This document shows, one piece after another, positions 6,702 through 14,000 of a stretch of 22,464 nt of DNA. A model generated the notes under the pieces. It was given only the letters and a program-made list of their open reading frames with translations. It did no database searches and was not told the origin of the DNA. The DNA comes from Desulfuromonadales bacterium (GTDB taxonomy: Bacteria > Desulfobacterota > Desulfuromonadia > Desulfuromonadales > BM103), in contig JAUWTX010000009.1 of NCBI GenBank assembly GCA_030614505.1, positions 1 to 22,464 on the forward strand. The letters run 5' to 3'. Position 1 is the first letter of the stretch. Each line of letters opens with the position of its first letter. A program made the position numbers and the translations under genes.

Positions 6702-6705
6702 AACG
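6647..6705 (+). repeat. 17-bp tandem repeat at the cdsA-dxr junction
   Basis: Four tandem starts of the same unit lie head to tail. ATGAAATGGATATTTGT (6647-6663) is diverged. ATGAAACGGGTATTAGC occurs twice and is identical (6664-6680 and 6681-6697). A fourth copy breaks off after ATGAAACG (6698-6705), which is the beginning of dxr. The unit is not a multiple of three, so successive ATGs fall in different frames. It looks like a local duplication of an original ATGA stop-start overlap between cdsA and dxr. Confidence 0.93.
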
Positions 6706-7870
6706 ACTGGCTATCCTTGGCTCAACTGGTTCTATCGGAGTGAGCACCCTGGAGATTATTGCGGAGCATTCAGACAGATTCCAGGTCGTTGCCCTGACCG
6801 CCGGGCGCAACCTGGCTTTGCTTGAAGAACAAATTGTACGCTTCCGTCCTGAGATGGTCGCCGTACCGGACCAGGAAAATGCACAGCGTCTGCAGGAGCG
6901 CATCGGTTCCAGTGGCCCTCGCATCCTCTATGGGACCTCTGGACTGATTGCATGTGCGGCCGATTCGCCCGCCGATATGGTTGTCTCGGCCATTGTTGGT
7001 GCCGCCGGCCTTGAACCGACCCTGGCTGCTATCGAGGCTGGCAGAGACATTGCGCTTGCCAACAAGGAGACTTTGGTCATCGCTGGTGAGCTGGTCATGG
7101 CTGCTGTCGCCAAAGCTGGTTGCCAACTCTTTCCTGTTGATAGTGAGCATTCGGCTATCTTCCAATCACTCAAGGGTCACCGCAAAAAAGATGTACGACG
7201 CCTGATCCTGACAGCATCTGGTGGGCCGTTTCGTAATTGGTCCCTTGATGATTTGCAGGAAGTGACACCGCAAGACGCCCTGGCCCATCCGAACTGGACC
7301 ATGGGGCGAAAGATCACAATCGATTCTGCAACCATGATGAACAAAGGCCTGGAGGTGATCGAGGCGCATTGGCTTTTCGATATCCCGGTTGAAAATATTG
7401 CTGTGCATATTCATCCGGAAAGCATCGTCCATTCCATGGTGGAGTATGTTGATGGTGCGCTCATAGCACAACTGGGCATTCCGGATATGAAAACACCGAT
7501 TGCCTATGCCTTGTCCTATCCGGAAAGGTTAACTCTGGATTTGCCCCCCCTTGACCTCTGTCGTCTCGGTCAATTACATTTTGCTACACCAGACAGTCAG
7601 TGCTTTCCCTGTCTCGGGCTGGCCTACGATGCTATTAAGCGTGGGGGTACGACACCTGCGGTGCTGAATGCTGCCAATGAGCTTGCTGTGGAAGCGTTTC
7701 TACAGGAGAAGGTAGGCTTCCTCGATATCCCCCGGATTATTGGTTCGGTAGTGCAGAAACATACAACGACTGCTGCGTCCGGTCTGGAACAGGTTCTTGC
7801 CGCAGATACATGGTCCCGCCATGCGGCTCAGGCCGTTATTCATGAAATCCAAGGAGTTTCTTACTCGTGA
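6698..7870 (+). CDS. dxr: 1-deoxy-D-xylulose-5-phosphate reductoisomerase
   Basis: Dxr converts DXP to 2-C-methyl-D-erythritol 4-phosphate with NADPH and a divalent metal, the first committed step of the MEP isoprenoid pathway. The protein starts MKRLAILGSTGSIG (NADPH-binding GSTGSIG at 8-14). It has ANKETLVIAGE (about 123-133), the metal and substrate motif PVDSEHSAIFQ (about 146-156), MMNKGLEVIEAHWLF (about 213-227) and HPESIVHSMVEYVDGA. Length 390 is standard. The ATG at 6698 has no ribosome binding site of its own; translation probably depends on coupling from cdsA through the mini-ORF chain. The TGA stop overlaps the GTG start of rseP (GTGA). Confidence 0.97.
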   Translation: MKRLAILGSTGSIGVSTLEIIAEHSDRFQVVALTAGRNLALLEEQIVRFRPEMVAVPDQENAQRLQERIGSSGPRILYGTSGLIACAADSPADMVVSAIVGAAGLEPTLAAIEAGRDIALANKETLVIAGELVMAAVAKAGCQLFPVDSEHSAIFQSLKGHRKKDVRRLILTASGGPFRNWSLDDLQEVTPQDALAHPNWTMGRKITIDSATMMNKGLEVIEAHWLFDIPVENIAVHIHPESIVHSMVEYVDGALIAQLGIPDMKTPIAYALSYPERLTLDLPPLDLCRLGQLHFATPDSQCFPCLGLAYDAIKRGGTTPAVLNAANELAVEAFLQEKVGFLDIPRIIGSVVQKHTTTAASGLEQVLAADTWSRHAAQAVIHEIQGVSYS

Positions 7871-9189
7871 TCACTATTGCAGCCGGCATTGTCATGCTGG
7901 GCATTCTGGTTTTTATCCATGAACTTGGGCATTTTGCTGTAGCCAAGTTCTGTGGTGTCAAAGTCCTTAAATTTTCCCTTGGTTTTGGCCCGCGCCTGGT
8001 TTCTCGTCAGTGGGGAGAAACGGAATATATGGTTTGCGCCATTCCGCTGGGCGGTTATGTTCAGATGCTCGGCGAGGGGGTAGGTGAGCAGGGGGAAGAG
8101 TCCGAGCTAGACCCGGAGGAAGAACAACGCTCGTTTGCTAAAAAGACTATTCCTCAGCGCATGGCAATTGTGGCTGCTGGCCCGATTATGAATCTCATCT
8201 TGCCATTCATGATCCTGCCGATTGCTTATCTGGTCGGAATAAATCTTCCTGCCTATCTGGATGAGCCACCCTGCATCGGTTATGTCATCCCTGGATCTGA
8301 GGCCGATGAAGCCGGGGTCCGCAACGGTGACTGTATAATCAAAATCAGTGGAATAGATGTGGTGACCTGGACAGACACCGGTCCGGCCCTGGTGAATAGT
8401 GCCGGCGAGCCGATCGTCTTCACCTTAAAGCGTGATGATGGTATTGCAGAACTGACCATTGATTCTGAAAATGGTGCCCTGGAGGGGCTGCAGTCAATTG
8501 GCCTGCTCCCTGGTCAGGATGCCGTCATCGGTGCTTTGGCACCGGAGATGCCGGCAGTTGAGGCCGGTCTTGAAGCGGGAGACAGGATACTCTCTATCGG
8601 CGAACATGCAATCGTTTCGTGGTATGAACTCAAGGTTGCTATTCAGGATGTTGGTGGGCAGTCAGCGCCAGTTGTCGTTGAACGCAACCAGGAGCAACTC
8701 ACTTTCGATCTCGTGCCGAGAAAAGTGGACGGCAATGATGATTACCTGATTGGCGTTGCTCCACATCACAATACAATCTTTAAGCGCTTCCCCCTGGGCG
8801 AGGCAATTGCTGCTGGTGCCGAACGAAGCATGGAACTGATTGAACTGACCCTGGTATTTATCCAAAAACTGTTTGCCGGACATGTTTCGACCAGCAACAT
8901 AGGCGGCCCGATCACTGTCGTTCAGATTGCCGGACAGGCCGCACAAACGGATATTTCGAGTATCCTGAGTGTCCTGGCTTTCCTGAGTATCCAGTTGGGG
9001 ATCCTCAACCTTTTGCCGATTCCGATTCTGGATGGGGGGCACCTGTTCTTCTACACATATGAACTGGTTTTCCGTCGCCCTTTCTCCTTGCGCGCCCGGG
9101 AATGGGCCCAACAGATAGGTCTGATCCTGTTGCTTCTGCTGATGGTGCTGGCCTTTTACAACGACATTGTTCGCATGTTAGGGAGTTGA
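7867..9189 (+). CDS. rseP: RIP metalloprotease RseP (site-2 protease family) with two PDZ domains
   Basis: RseP is an inner-membrane zinc protease that cuts transmembrane segments, classically the anti-sigma factor RseA in the envelope-stress response, and also signal-peptide remnants. The zinc motif HELGH is at residues 18-22 in the first membrane helix, and the second catalytic motif NLLPIPILDGGHL is near 380-392. Between them lie two PDZ-like domains, about 135-205 (IGYVIPGSEADEAGVRNGD) and 215-290 (IGALAPEMPAVEAGLEAGD). A final hydrophobic segment ends at residue 440. The GTG at 7867 overlaps the dxr stop and is preceded by AAGGAG (7851-7856). tsaB starts one base after its stop. The local substrate is unknown: no rseA or rpoE homologue is in the window. 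Confidence 0.96.
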   Translation: MITIAAGIVMLGILVFIHELGHFAVAKFCGVKVLKFSLGFGPRLVSRQWGETEYMVCAIPLGGYVQMLGEGVGEQGEESELDPEEEQRSFAKKTIPQRMAIVAAGPIMNLILPFMILPIAYLVGINLPAYLDEPPCIGYVIPGSEADEAGVRNGDCIIKISGIDVVTWTDTGPALVNSAGEPIVFTLKRDDGIAELTIDSENGALEGLQSIGLLPGQDAVIGALAPEMPAVEAGLEAGDRILSIGEHAIVSWYELKVAIQDVGGQSAPVVVERNQEQLTFDLVPRKVDGNDDYLIGVAPHHNTIFKRFPLGEAIAAGAERSMELIELTLVFIQKLFAGHVSTSNIGGPITVVQIAGQAAQTDISSILSVLAFLSIQLGILNLLPIPILDGGHLFFYTYELVFRRPFSLRAREWAQQIGLILLLLLMVLAFYNDIVRMLGS

Positions 9190-9190
9190 C

Positions 9191-9895
9191 GTGCCGCCAA
9201 TCCTTCTGACTATTCAGACTGCATCGCCCTCTGGCAGCCTCGCCATAACTGACGGTGAACGCCTCCTGGCTGAAATCAACCTGGATGTACGTAGTACACC
9301 GACGGAATGGCTGCTGCAATCGATAGAAGACTTACTGGTCAGGGCCAATCTTGCAAAGGGCGATTTTGACGCGATCGGTGTGGTGCGCGGCCCTGGTTCT
9401 TTCACCGGCCTGCGCGTTGGGCTGGCTACGGCCAAAGGATTGTCGCTGGCTATCGGTTGTCCGTTACTTGGTATATCCTCTTTACAGTGTCTTGCCATGC
9501 AGCTTCCCTTCGCTAGTCTGCCAGTCTGTGTCATGCTGGACGCTCGCAAGCAAGAAGTCTATACCGCTCTTTATAATTGGGAAGGTGGTTATCCACATCC
9601 TGTCGCCGAAGAGCGGGTGATCAAGCCCGAAATACTGTTGACAGAGATCACTGGCGAGACCTTGTTCGTGGGTAATGGAGCCTTGGTTTACAGATCCTTG
9701 ATTGTAAGACAGTTGGCTGGTCGTGCGCACTTCGCTCCGGCCTTTTTAAACCTGCCGAGAGCTGCTGCTGCGGCAGCAATTGCTTTACATGAATGGGAAA
9801 CTGGCCGCACTTTTTCTGCAGATGAGTTGATGCCGTCTTACCTTCGGCCTTCAGATGCGGAAATTAATTGGCGTCCATCAGGGATTTCCAGTTGA
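9191..9895 (+). CDS. tsaB: tRNA threonylcarbamoyladenosine biosynthesis protein TsaB
   Basis: TsaB partners with TsaD and TsaE to build the t6A modification at position 37 of ANN-reading tRNAs; it is a non-catalytic ASKHA-fold paralogue of TsaD. The translation shows LTIQTASPSGSLAI near the start, the helix region TEWLLQSIEDLL, and the family hallmark GVVRGPGSFTGLRVGLATAK at about residues 57-76, followed by KGLSLAIGCPLLGISSL. The length of 234 residues is usual. The start is the GTG at 9191, one base after the rseP stop, with GGGAG (9181-9185) inside the end of rseP. It is the last gene of the uppS operon. Its TGA stop forms part of a TTGACA box. Confidence 0.93.
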   Translation: MPPILLTIQTASPSGSLAITDGERLLAEINLDVRSTPTEWLLQSIEDLLVRANLAKGDFDAIGVVRGPGSFTGLRVGLATAKGLSLAIGCPLLGISSLQCLAMQLPFASLPVCVMLDARKQEVYTALYNWEGGYPHPVAEERVIKPEILLTEITGETLFVGNGALVYRSLIVRQLAGRAHFAPAFLNLPRAAAAAAIALHEWETGRTFSADELMPSYLRPSDAEINWRPSGISS

Positions 9896-9921
9896 CAACC
9901 CTGTCATGCGTTCGTTATTTT
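9892..9921 (+). promoter_or_regulatory. Candidate promoter overlapping the tsaB stop codon
   Basis: A perfect TTGACA (9892-9897) is followed after 18 bases by TATTTT (9916-9921). The TGA of TTGACA is the tsaB stop codon (9893-9895). It would drive the DUF465 gene with a leader of about 40 bases. The -35 box is excellent, the -10 box weak. Confidence 0.4.
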
Positions 9922-9967
9922 TTAAAGACAATTTGTTTATCCCATCCTTAAACTTCAGGAGGAGCTC

Positions 9968-10189
9968 ATGGCAGAGACGGACCAGGACTTGACCCAACGC
10001 TTGAGTGAAGAAAATCCCCGCTTCCGTAAACTGTACGAAGAACACATGCTTTTTGAGAAAAAACTGCAGGAATATGAAGGAATGGCCTACCTCTCGGAAG
10101 AGGCGGATCTTGAGCGGAAGAAGGTTCAGAAGCTAAAGTTGGCAGGTAAAGATGAAATGGAGTCGATGCTTCGAGATTTCCGTCAATAA
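9968..10189 (+). CDS. Small DUF465 (YdcH-like) coiled-coil protein, 73 residues
   Basis: A 73-residue, highly charged protein rich in Glu, Lys and Leu, predicted by eye to be almost wholly helical and coiled-coil. The run from RKLYEEHMLFEKKLQEYEG to ADLERKKVQKLKLAGKDEME matches the DUF465 pattern: a helix, a short break, then a basic KxxKLxxKDEM segment. The biochemical role of the family is unknown. The ATG at 9968 has the strong binding site AGGAGGAG (9957-9964). The gene stands alone: a promoter candidate lies over the end of tsaB and a strong terminator follows 20 bases after its stop. It does not look like part of the ilv operon. Confidence 0.85.
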   Translation: MAETDQDLTQRLSEENPRFRKLYEEHMLFEKKLQEYEGMAYLSEEADLERKKVQKLKLAGKDEMESMLRDFRQ

Positions 10190-10209
10190 TAGATAAAATA
10201 TTTGACAAA

Positions 10210-10243
10210 ACAGGGGCCTGATAATTTGGGCCCCTGTTGTTTT
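10210..10243 (+). terminator. Strong intrinsic terminator after the DUF465 gene
   Basis: ACAGGGGCC (10210-10218) pairs perfectly with GGCCCCTGT (10229-10237) across a 10-base loop and is followed by TGTTTT. It cleanly separates the uppS-tsaB-DUF465 region from ilvD. Confidence 0.88.
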
Positions 10244-10266
10244 CCGCCAGACCGATTTTGCCGATC

Positions 10267-10289
10267 CTGATAGTCCGGCAGGCTGCTGG
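10267..10289 (+). repeat. Intergenic motif copy A (CTGATAGTCCG family)
   Basis: This 23-base stretch begins CTGATAGTCCG, continues GCAGGCTGCTGG, and recurs with three A/G changes at 10406-10428 just before ilvD. A shortened form occurs before leuA at 17640. All three sites are in non-coding DNA near branched-chain amino acid genes. Confidence 0.7.
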
Positions 10290-10322
10290 CATGAGAGCGG
10301 CCCGTTTCCCCATTTTTTGTTC

Positions 10323-10351
10323 TTTACCTTGCGGGTTTCCGTAGGTATAAG
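10323..10351 (+). promoter_or_regulatory. Candidate promoter for ilvD
   Basis: TTTACC (10323-10328) and TATAAG (10346-10351) are spaced by 17 bases, giving a predicted start near 10358 and a leader of about 85 bases. It lies between the DUF465 terminator and ilvD, where a promoter is needed. Boxes are 4/6 and 5/6 matches. Confidence 0.38.
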
Positions 10352-10405
10352 TACCGATACGCTGATGACTAAAACGATCCGAGTTTGTTTCGAGACGTCA
10401 GTTCA

Positions 10406-10428
10406 CTGATAGTCCGACAGACTGCTAG
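10406..10428 (+). repeat. Intergenic motif copy B, overlapping the ilvD ribosome binding site region
   Basis: CTGATAGTCCG followed by ACAGACTGCTAG repeats copy A (10267-10289) at 20 of 23 positions and runs directly into AGAGGAG (10427-10433), the ilvD ribosome binding site. Copy C before leuA has the same arrangement, motif then GGAGGAG, so the motif may include a translation-initiation context. Confidence 0.7.
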
Positions 10429-10442
10429 AGGAGTAGTATGAA

Positions 10443-12110
10443 ATGACCCAGAAACGCAGCAGTGCCATTACCCAAGGATTTGAGCGCACACCTCACCGTG
10501 CCTTGTTAAAAGGGACGGGTGTCCCACAGAAGGAGATGGATAAGCCTTTTATCGGTATCGCCTCTTCCTTTACTGATCTGATTCCAGGGCATACCGGTAT
10601 GCGTGACCTTGAGCGGTTCATAGAGAAAGGTGTCCATTCCGGAGGCGGTTACTCCTTTATCTTCGGTATTCCAGGCGTCTGCTACGGTATCGCTATGGGG
10701 CATCGCGGTATGCACTATTCCTTGCCGACCCGGGAATTGATTGCCGATATGGTTGAGTCGATTGCTGAGGCACATCGTCTCGATGGCCTGGTGCTGTTGA
10801 CTAATTGTGACAAGATTACACCGGGCATGCTGATGGCTGCTGCACGCCTTGATATCCCCTGTATCGTGGTCACTGCCGGGCCGATGATGACGGGTGCCGG
10901 CCGTGAGGGTCGCAAGTTCTCATTTGTTACTGATACTTTTGAAGCCATGGGCCAGTACAAGGCTGGTGTCATCGACGAACAGGAATTGATGGCTTGCGAG
11001 GATAAGGCCTGTCCGACTGCCGGCTCCTGCCAAGGTTTGTTTACCGCCAACACCATGGCAATTTTGACGGAAACTCTCGGCATGAGTCTGGTCGGTTGTG
11101 GCACCGCGCTGGCAGTTTCATCGTTGAAACGACGGATTGCCTATGCCAGTGGCGAACGCATCGTTGAACTGGTGCGTCAGCAGATTACTCCACGGCAGAT
11201 TCTGACCCGCGCTGCCTTTGAGAATGCCATCAGGGTTGATCTTGCCCTCGGAGGTTCCAGTAATACCGTACTGCACCTGTTGTCAATCGCCCATGAAGCA
11301 GGTGTTGACCTGCCTCTGGAAGAGTTTGATCGACTCGGGCGGGAAACACCACAGCTGGCATCGATGAACCCTGGTGGTGAGCATTTCATGGAGGATCTTG
11401 ATACTGCCGGCGGTGTTCCTGCTGTTCTTTATCAATTGCGTAACCTGATCAACGATAATCCCACCCTGACTGGTCCAACGATTAAGGAAATTGTGGCGAG
11501 TGTTGCCACAGTGGATGAAGAAGTGATCCACTCGGTAGCCAACCCCGTGCGTGCCGAGGGTGGCCTGGCCATTCTGTCCGGTAATCTTGCGCCGCTTGGC
11601 TCGGTGGTAAAGCAGTCCGGTGTTTCTGAGAAGATGATGACTTTCGAGGGAGTCGCCCGCTGCTTTGATTCGGAAGAGGATACCATGGAGGCTCTCATGG
11701 GCGGACAGGTTGTTTCCGGCGACGTAGTGGTTATTCGTTATGAGGGGCCCAAGGGCGGTCCTGGTATGCGGGAGATGCTTGCCCCGACAGCGACTTTAAT
11801 GGGTCTTGGTTTGGGTGACAGTGTTGCCCTGATCACGGATGGTCGTTTCTCCGGTGGTACCCGGGGCCCGTGTATCGGGCATATCTCCCCCGAGGCTGCT
11901 GAAGGAGGGTTGATTGCCCTGGTTGAAAATGGTGACCGAATCCGACTCGATATCCCGAATCGCAAGCTGGAGCTCTTGGTTGATGACGAAGAGCTTGCCC
12001 GCCGTAAGGTGTCCTGGAAAGCTCCCGAAGCCAAGATAAAAACGGGCTGGCTGGCTCGTTATGCCAAGGTTGTGACTTCGGCCAACACCGGAGCGATTTG
12101 TAAGGCGTGA
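10443..12110 (+). CDS. ilvD: Dihydroxy-acid dehydratase
   Basis: IlvD dehydrates 2,3-dihydroxy-3-methyl acids to 2-keto acids, the shared third step of valine and isoleucine synthesis and the source of 2-ketoisovalerate for LeuA. The 555-residue protein has NCDKITPGM (121-129, C122) and ACPTAGSCQGLFTANTM (189-205, C190 and C196). Residue 49 lies in IPGH: enzymes of the [2Fe-2S] class have a cysteine here (PCN), while E. coli-type [4Fe-4S] enzymes have glycine, so an oxygen-labile [4Fe-4S] enzyme is inferred. It is shorter than E. coli IlvD (about 616). Two starts compete: ATG 10443, used here, and an out-of-frame ATG 10438 that makes a two-codon ORF (ATG AAA TGA) ending over the real start. 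AGAGGAG (10427-10433) is 9 bases from 10443. ilvB follows after 157 bases. Confidence 0.95.
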   Translation: MTQKRSSAITQGFERTPHRALLKGTGVPQKEMDKPFIGIASSFTDLIPGHTGMRDLERFIEKGVHSGGGYSFIFGIPGVCYGIAMGHRGMHYSLPTRELIADMVESIAEAHRLDGLVLLTNCDKITPGMLMAAARLDIPCIVVTAGPMMTGAGREGRKFSFVTDTFEAMGQYKAGVIDEQELMACEDKACPTAGSCQGLFTANTMAILTETLGMSLVGCGTALAVSSLKRRIAYASGERIVELVRQQITPRQILTRAAFENAIRVDLALGGSSNTVLHLLSIAHEAGVDLPLEEFDRLGRETPQLASMNPGGEHFMEDLDTAGGVPAVLYQLRNLINDNPTLTGPTIKEIVASVATVDEEVIHSVANPVRAEGGLAILSGNLAPLGSVVKQSGVSEKMMTFEGVARCFDSEEDTMEALMGGQVVSGDVVVIRYEGPKGGPGMREMLAPTATLMGLGLGDSVALITDGRFSGGTRGPCIGHISPEAAEGGLIALVENGDRIRLDIPNRKLELLVDDEELARRKVSWKAPEAKIKTGWLARYAKVVTSANTGAICKA

Positions 12111-12113
12111 AGC

Positions 12114-12215
12114 AATTTTTAATTCTTAATTCTTAATTTTGAATTGTATGATCAATTTTGAATGCCATGGTTTGAATTTTGGGTTGTTTTTCACTTATAT
12201 TAAGAATTAAAAATT
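12114..12215 (+). repeat. AT-rich palindromic element between ilvD and ilvB
   Basis: A 17-bp arm (12114-12130) has its exact reverse complement at 12199-12215, around a 68-base spacer. The whole stretch is strongly AT-rich, unlike its flanks, and contains short direct repeats: AATTCTTAATTCTTAATT at the left and the words AATTTTGAAT or TTGAATTTT three times inside. It begins 4 bases after the ilvD stop. It could be a mobile intergenic repeat of the miniature inverted-repeat type or a long RNA hairpin. No T-run terminator or target-site duplication is obvious. Confidence 0.8.
12172..12201 (+). promoter_or_regulatory. Candidate promoter for ilvB inside the AT-rich element
   Basis: TTGAAT (12172-12177) and TATATT (12196-12201) are 18 bases apart (or TTATAT at 12195 with 17). 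The -10 box overlaps the first bases of the right inverted arm. A start near 12208 would give an ilvB leader of about 60 bases. AT-rich DNA yields such matches easily, so confidence is modest. Confidence 0.4.
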
Positions 12216-12267
12216 TAAAACTTATAATTCGGCTTGCCATTAGCAATCCGTTGGAGGTGACAAGAAA

Positions 12268-13965
12268 GTGAAACTGACCGGTTCTAAAATTCTTCTGGAG
12301 AGCCTGATTCAGGAAGGTGTGGAAACAATCTTTGGTTATCCAGGCGGCACGGTCATCAATATTTACGATGATCTTATGGGCTCTTCCATCAAACATGTGC
12401 TGACGCGTCATGAACAGGCTGCTGTACATGCGGCCGATGGCTATGCTCGCGCTACCGGTAAGGTCGGGGTTGCTATTGCAACCAGTGGGCCTGGGGCGAC
12501 TAATACGATCACCGGAATTGCCACGGCATACATGGATTCGATCCCGATGGTTGTCATCACCGGCCAGGTCCCAACCGGTTTGATCGGCAATGATGCGTTT
12601 CAGGAGGCAGATACTGTCGGCCTGACCAGACCTATCACCAAGCACAATTACCTCGTCAGGGATGTCAAGGACCTGGCCCTGATTATCAAAAAGGCATTCT
12701 ATATTGCCCGGACCGGTCGTCCCGGGCCGGTTGTCATCGACCTGCCCAAGGATGTTCAGATTGACAAGGCAAAATTTGAGTACCCGGACAAGGTTGAACT
12801 GCGAGGCTATAAGCCGACTTACAGCGGCAATATGCGCATGATTGTAAAAGCCGTCAAGATGATGCTGGCGGCAAAGAAACCTGTACTCTATGTCGGTGGC
12901 GGCGCGACTTTGACTGATTCCCACGCTGAATTGCTCAAACTGGCGGAAGCTTTGCAGATCCCAGTGACGACCACCTTGATGGGGATGGCCAGCTTTCCAA
13001 CGCGCCACTCACTGTCGCTGGGGATGCTCGGTATGCACGGCACTTATTACGCCAATATGGCTGTGACCAGCTCAGATTTGTTGATTGCGCTTGGAGCTCG
13101 TTTTGATGACCGGGTGACAGGTAAAATCTCTACTTTTGCGCCGCATGCCAAGATCATTCATGTTGATGTTGATCCCACCTCGATCAAGAAGAATGTTCGA
13201 GTTGATCTGCCTATCGTTGGTGACCTGCTTGATGTCCTGAAAAAGATGAACAAAAAGCTTGCGGAGCATAAAGACGAAGTCGCTCAAGCAAATTTGGCGC
13301 TTAAGCCCTGGCATGAGGAAGTCGCCGCCTGGCGCAAAGATCATCCGATGTCTTACAAGCCGTCGAAAAAGGAGATCAAGCCTCAGTTTGTTATTGAGAA
13401 GTTGCGAGAGTTGTCTAATGACGATGCTATTGTGACCACAGAGGTTGGCCAGCATCAGATGTGGACTGCTCAGTTCTTCGATTTCACCCAACCGCGGACT
13501 TTCCTGTCATCGGGTGGGCTTGGTACCATGGGCTATGGCCTGCCTGCAGCCCTGGGTGCCCAGGTAGCGTTTCCTGATCGTCAGGTTATCGACATTTCCG
13601 GTGACGGTTCTTTCCAGATGAATTCTCAGGAATTAGCAACCCTGGTTCAATACAGACTGCCGGTGAAGATCGCTATTCTCAACAACAATTTCCTTGGCAT
13701 GGTGCGGCAGTGGCAGCAGCTCTTTTTCGATAAGCGCTATAGTCAGACCTGTATGGAGCTGCCTATCGATTTTATCAAGCTGGCAGAAGCTTACGGTGCG
13801 ACCGGACTGCGTGCGAGTAAACCTGAGGAGGTTGAAGAGGTTATCAAAAAGGCCTTTGATACTCCCGGCCCGGTGATTATGGAGTTCAAGGTGTCTCGTG
13901 AAGAGAACGTTATGCCAATGGTGCCTGCCGGCGCCGGACTCAATGAAATGGTTCTGGCTTCCTGA
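12268..13965 (+). CDS. ilvB: Acetolactate synthase, catalytic (large) subunit
   Basis: The thiamine-diphosphate and FAD enzyme that condenses pyruvate with pyruvate or 2-ketobutyrate, the first step of the valine, leucine and isoleucine pathway. The N-terminal TPP domain shows GSKILLESLIQEGVETIFGY, PGGTVINIYD and RHEQAAVHAADGYARATG with catalytic E49. The middle FAD domain contains PVLYVGGGATL. The C-terminal domain carries the TPP motif starting GDGSFQMNSQELATL at about residue 445 and ending in LNN near 473. Length 565 is normal for a biosynthetic, FAD-type enzyme. The start is the GTG at 12268, with TGGAGGTGA (12252-12260) upstream. ilvN, the regulatory subunit, follows 35 bases after the stop. 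Confidence 0.96.
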   Translation: MKLTGSKILLESLIQEGVETIFGYPGGTVINIYDDLMGSSIKHVLTRHEQAAVHAADGYARATGKVGVAIATSGPGATNTITGIATAYMDSIPMVVITGQVPTGLIGNDAFQEADTVGLTRPITKHNYLVRDVKDLALIIKKAFYIARTGRPGPVVIDLPKDVQIDKAKFEYPDKVELRGYKPTYSGNMRMIVKAVKMMLAAKKPVLYVGGGATLTDSHAELLKLAEALQIPVTTTLMGMASFPTRHSLSLGMLGMHGTYYANMAVTSSDLLIALGARFDDRVTGKISTFAPHAKIIHVDVDPTSIKKNVRVDLPIVGDLLDVLKKMNKKLAEHKDEVAQANLALKPWHEEVAAWRKDHPMSYKPSKKEIKPQFVIEKLRELSNDDAIVTTEVGQHQMWTAQFFDFTQPRTFLSSGGLGTMGYGLPAALGAQVAFPDRQVIDISGDGSFQMNSQELATLVQYRLPVKIAILNNNFLGMVRQWQQLFFDKRYSQTCMELPIDFIKLAEAYGATGLRASKPEEVEEVIKKAFDTPGPVIMEFKVSREENVMPMVPAGAGLNEMVLAS

Positions 13966-14000
13966 TTGGGCTGGTTGATGCTAGAAGGGGACATTAGCTT

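Noticed and set aside
12114..12215. AT-rich palindrome as an insertion sequence
   Set aside because: It has no transposase frame and is only about 100 bases; at most a miniature non-autonomous element.
12133..13008. 291-residue minus-strand ORF opposite ilvB
   Set aside because: It is antisense to a fully recognisable IlvB, has no family resemblance or ribosome binding site, and starts inside the ilvB frame; open by codon bias.
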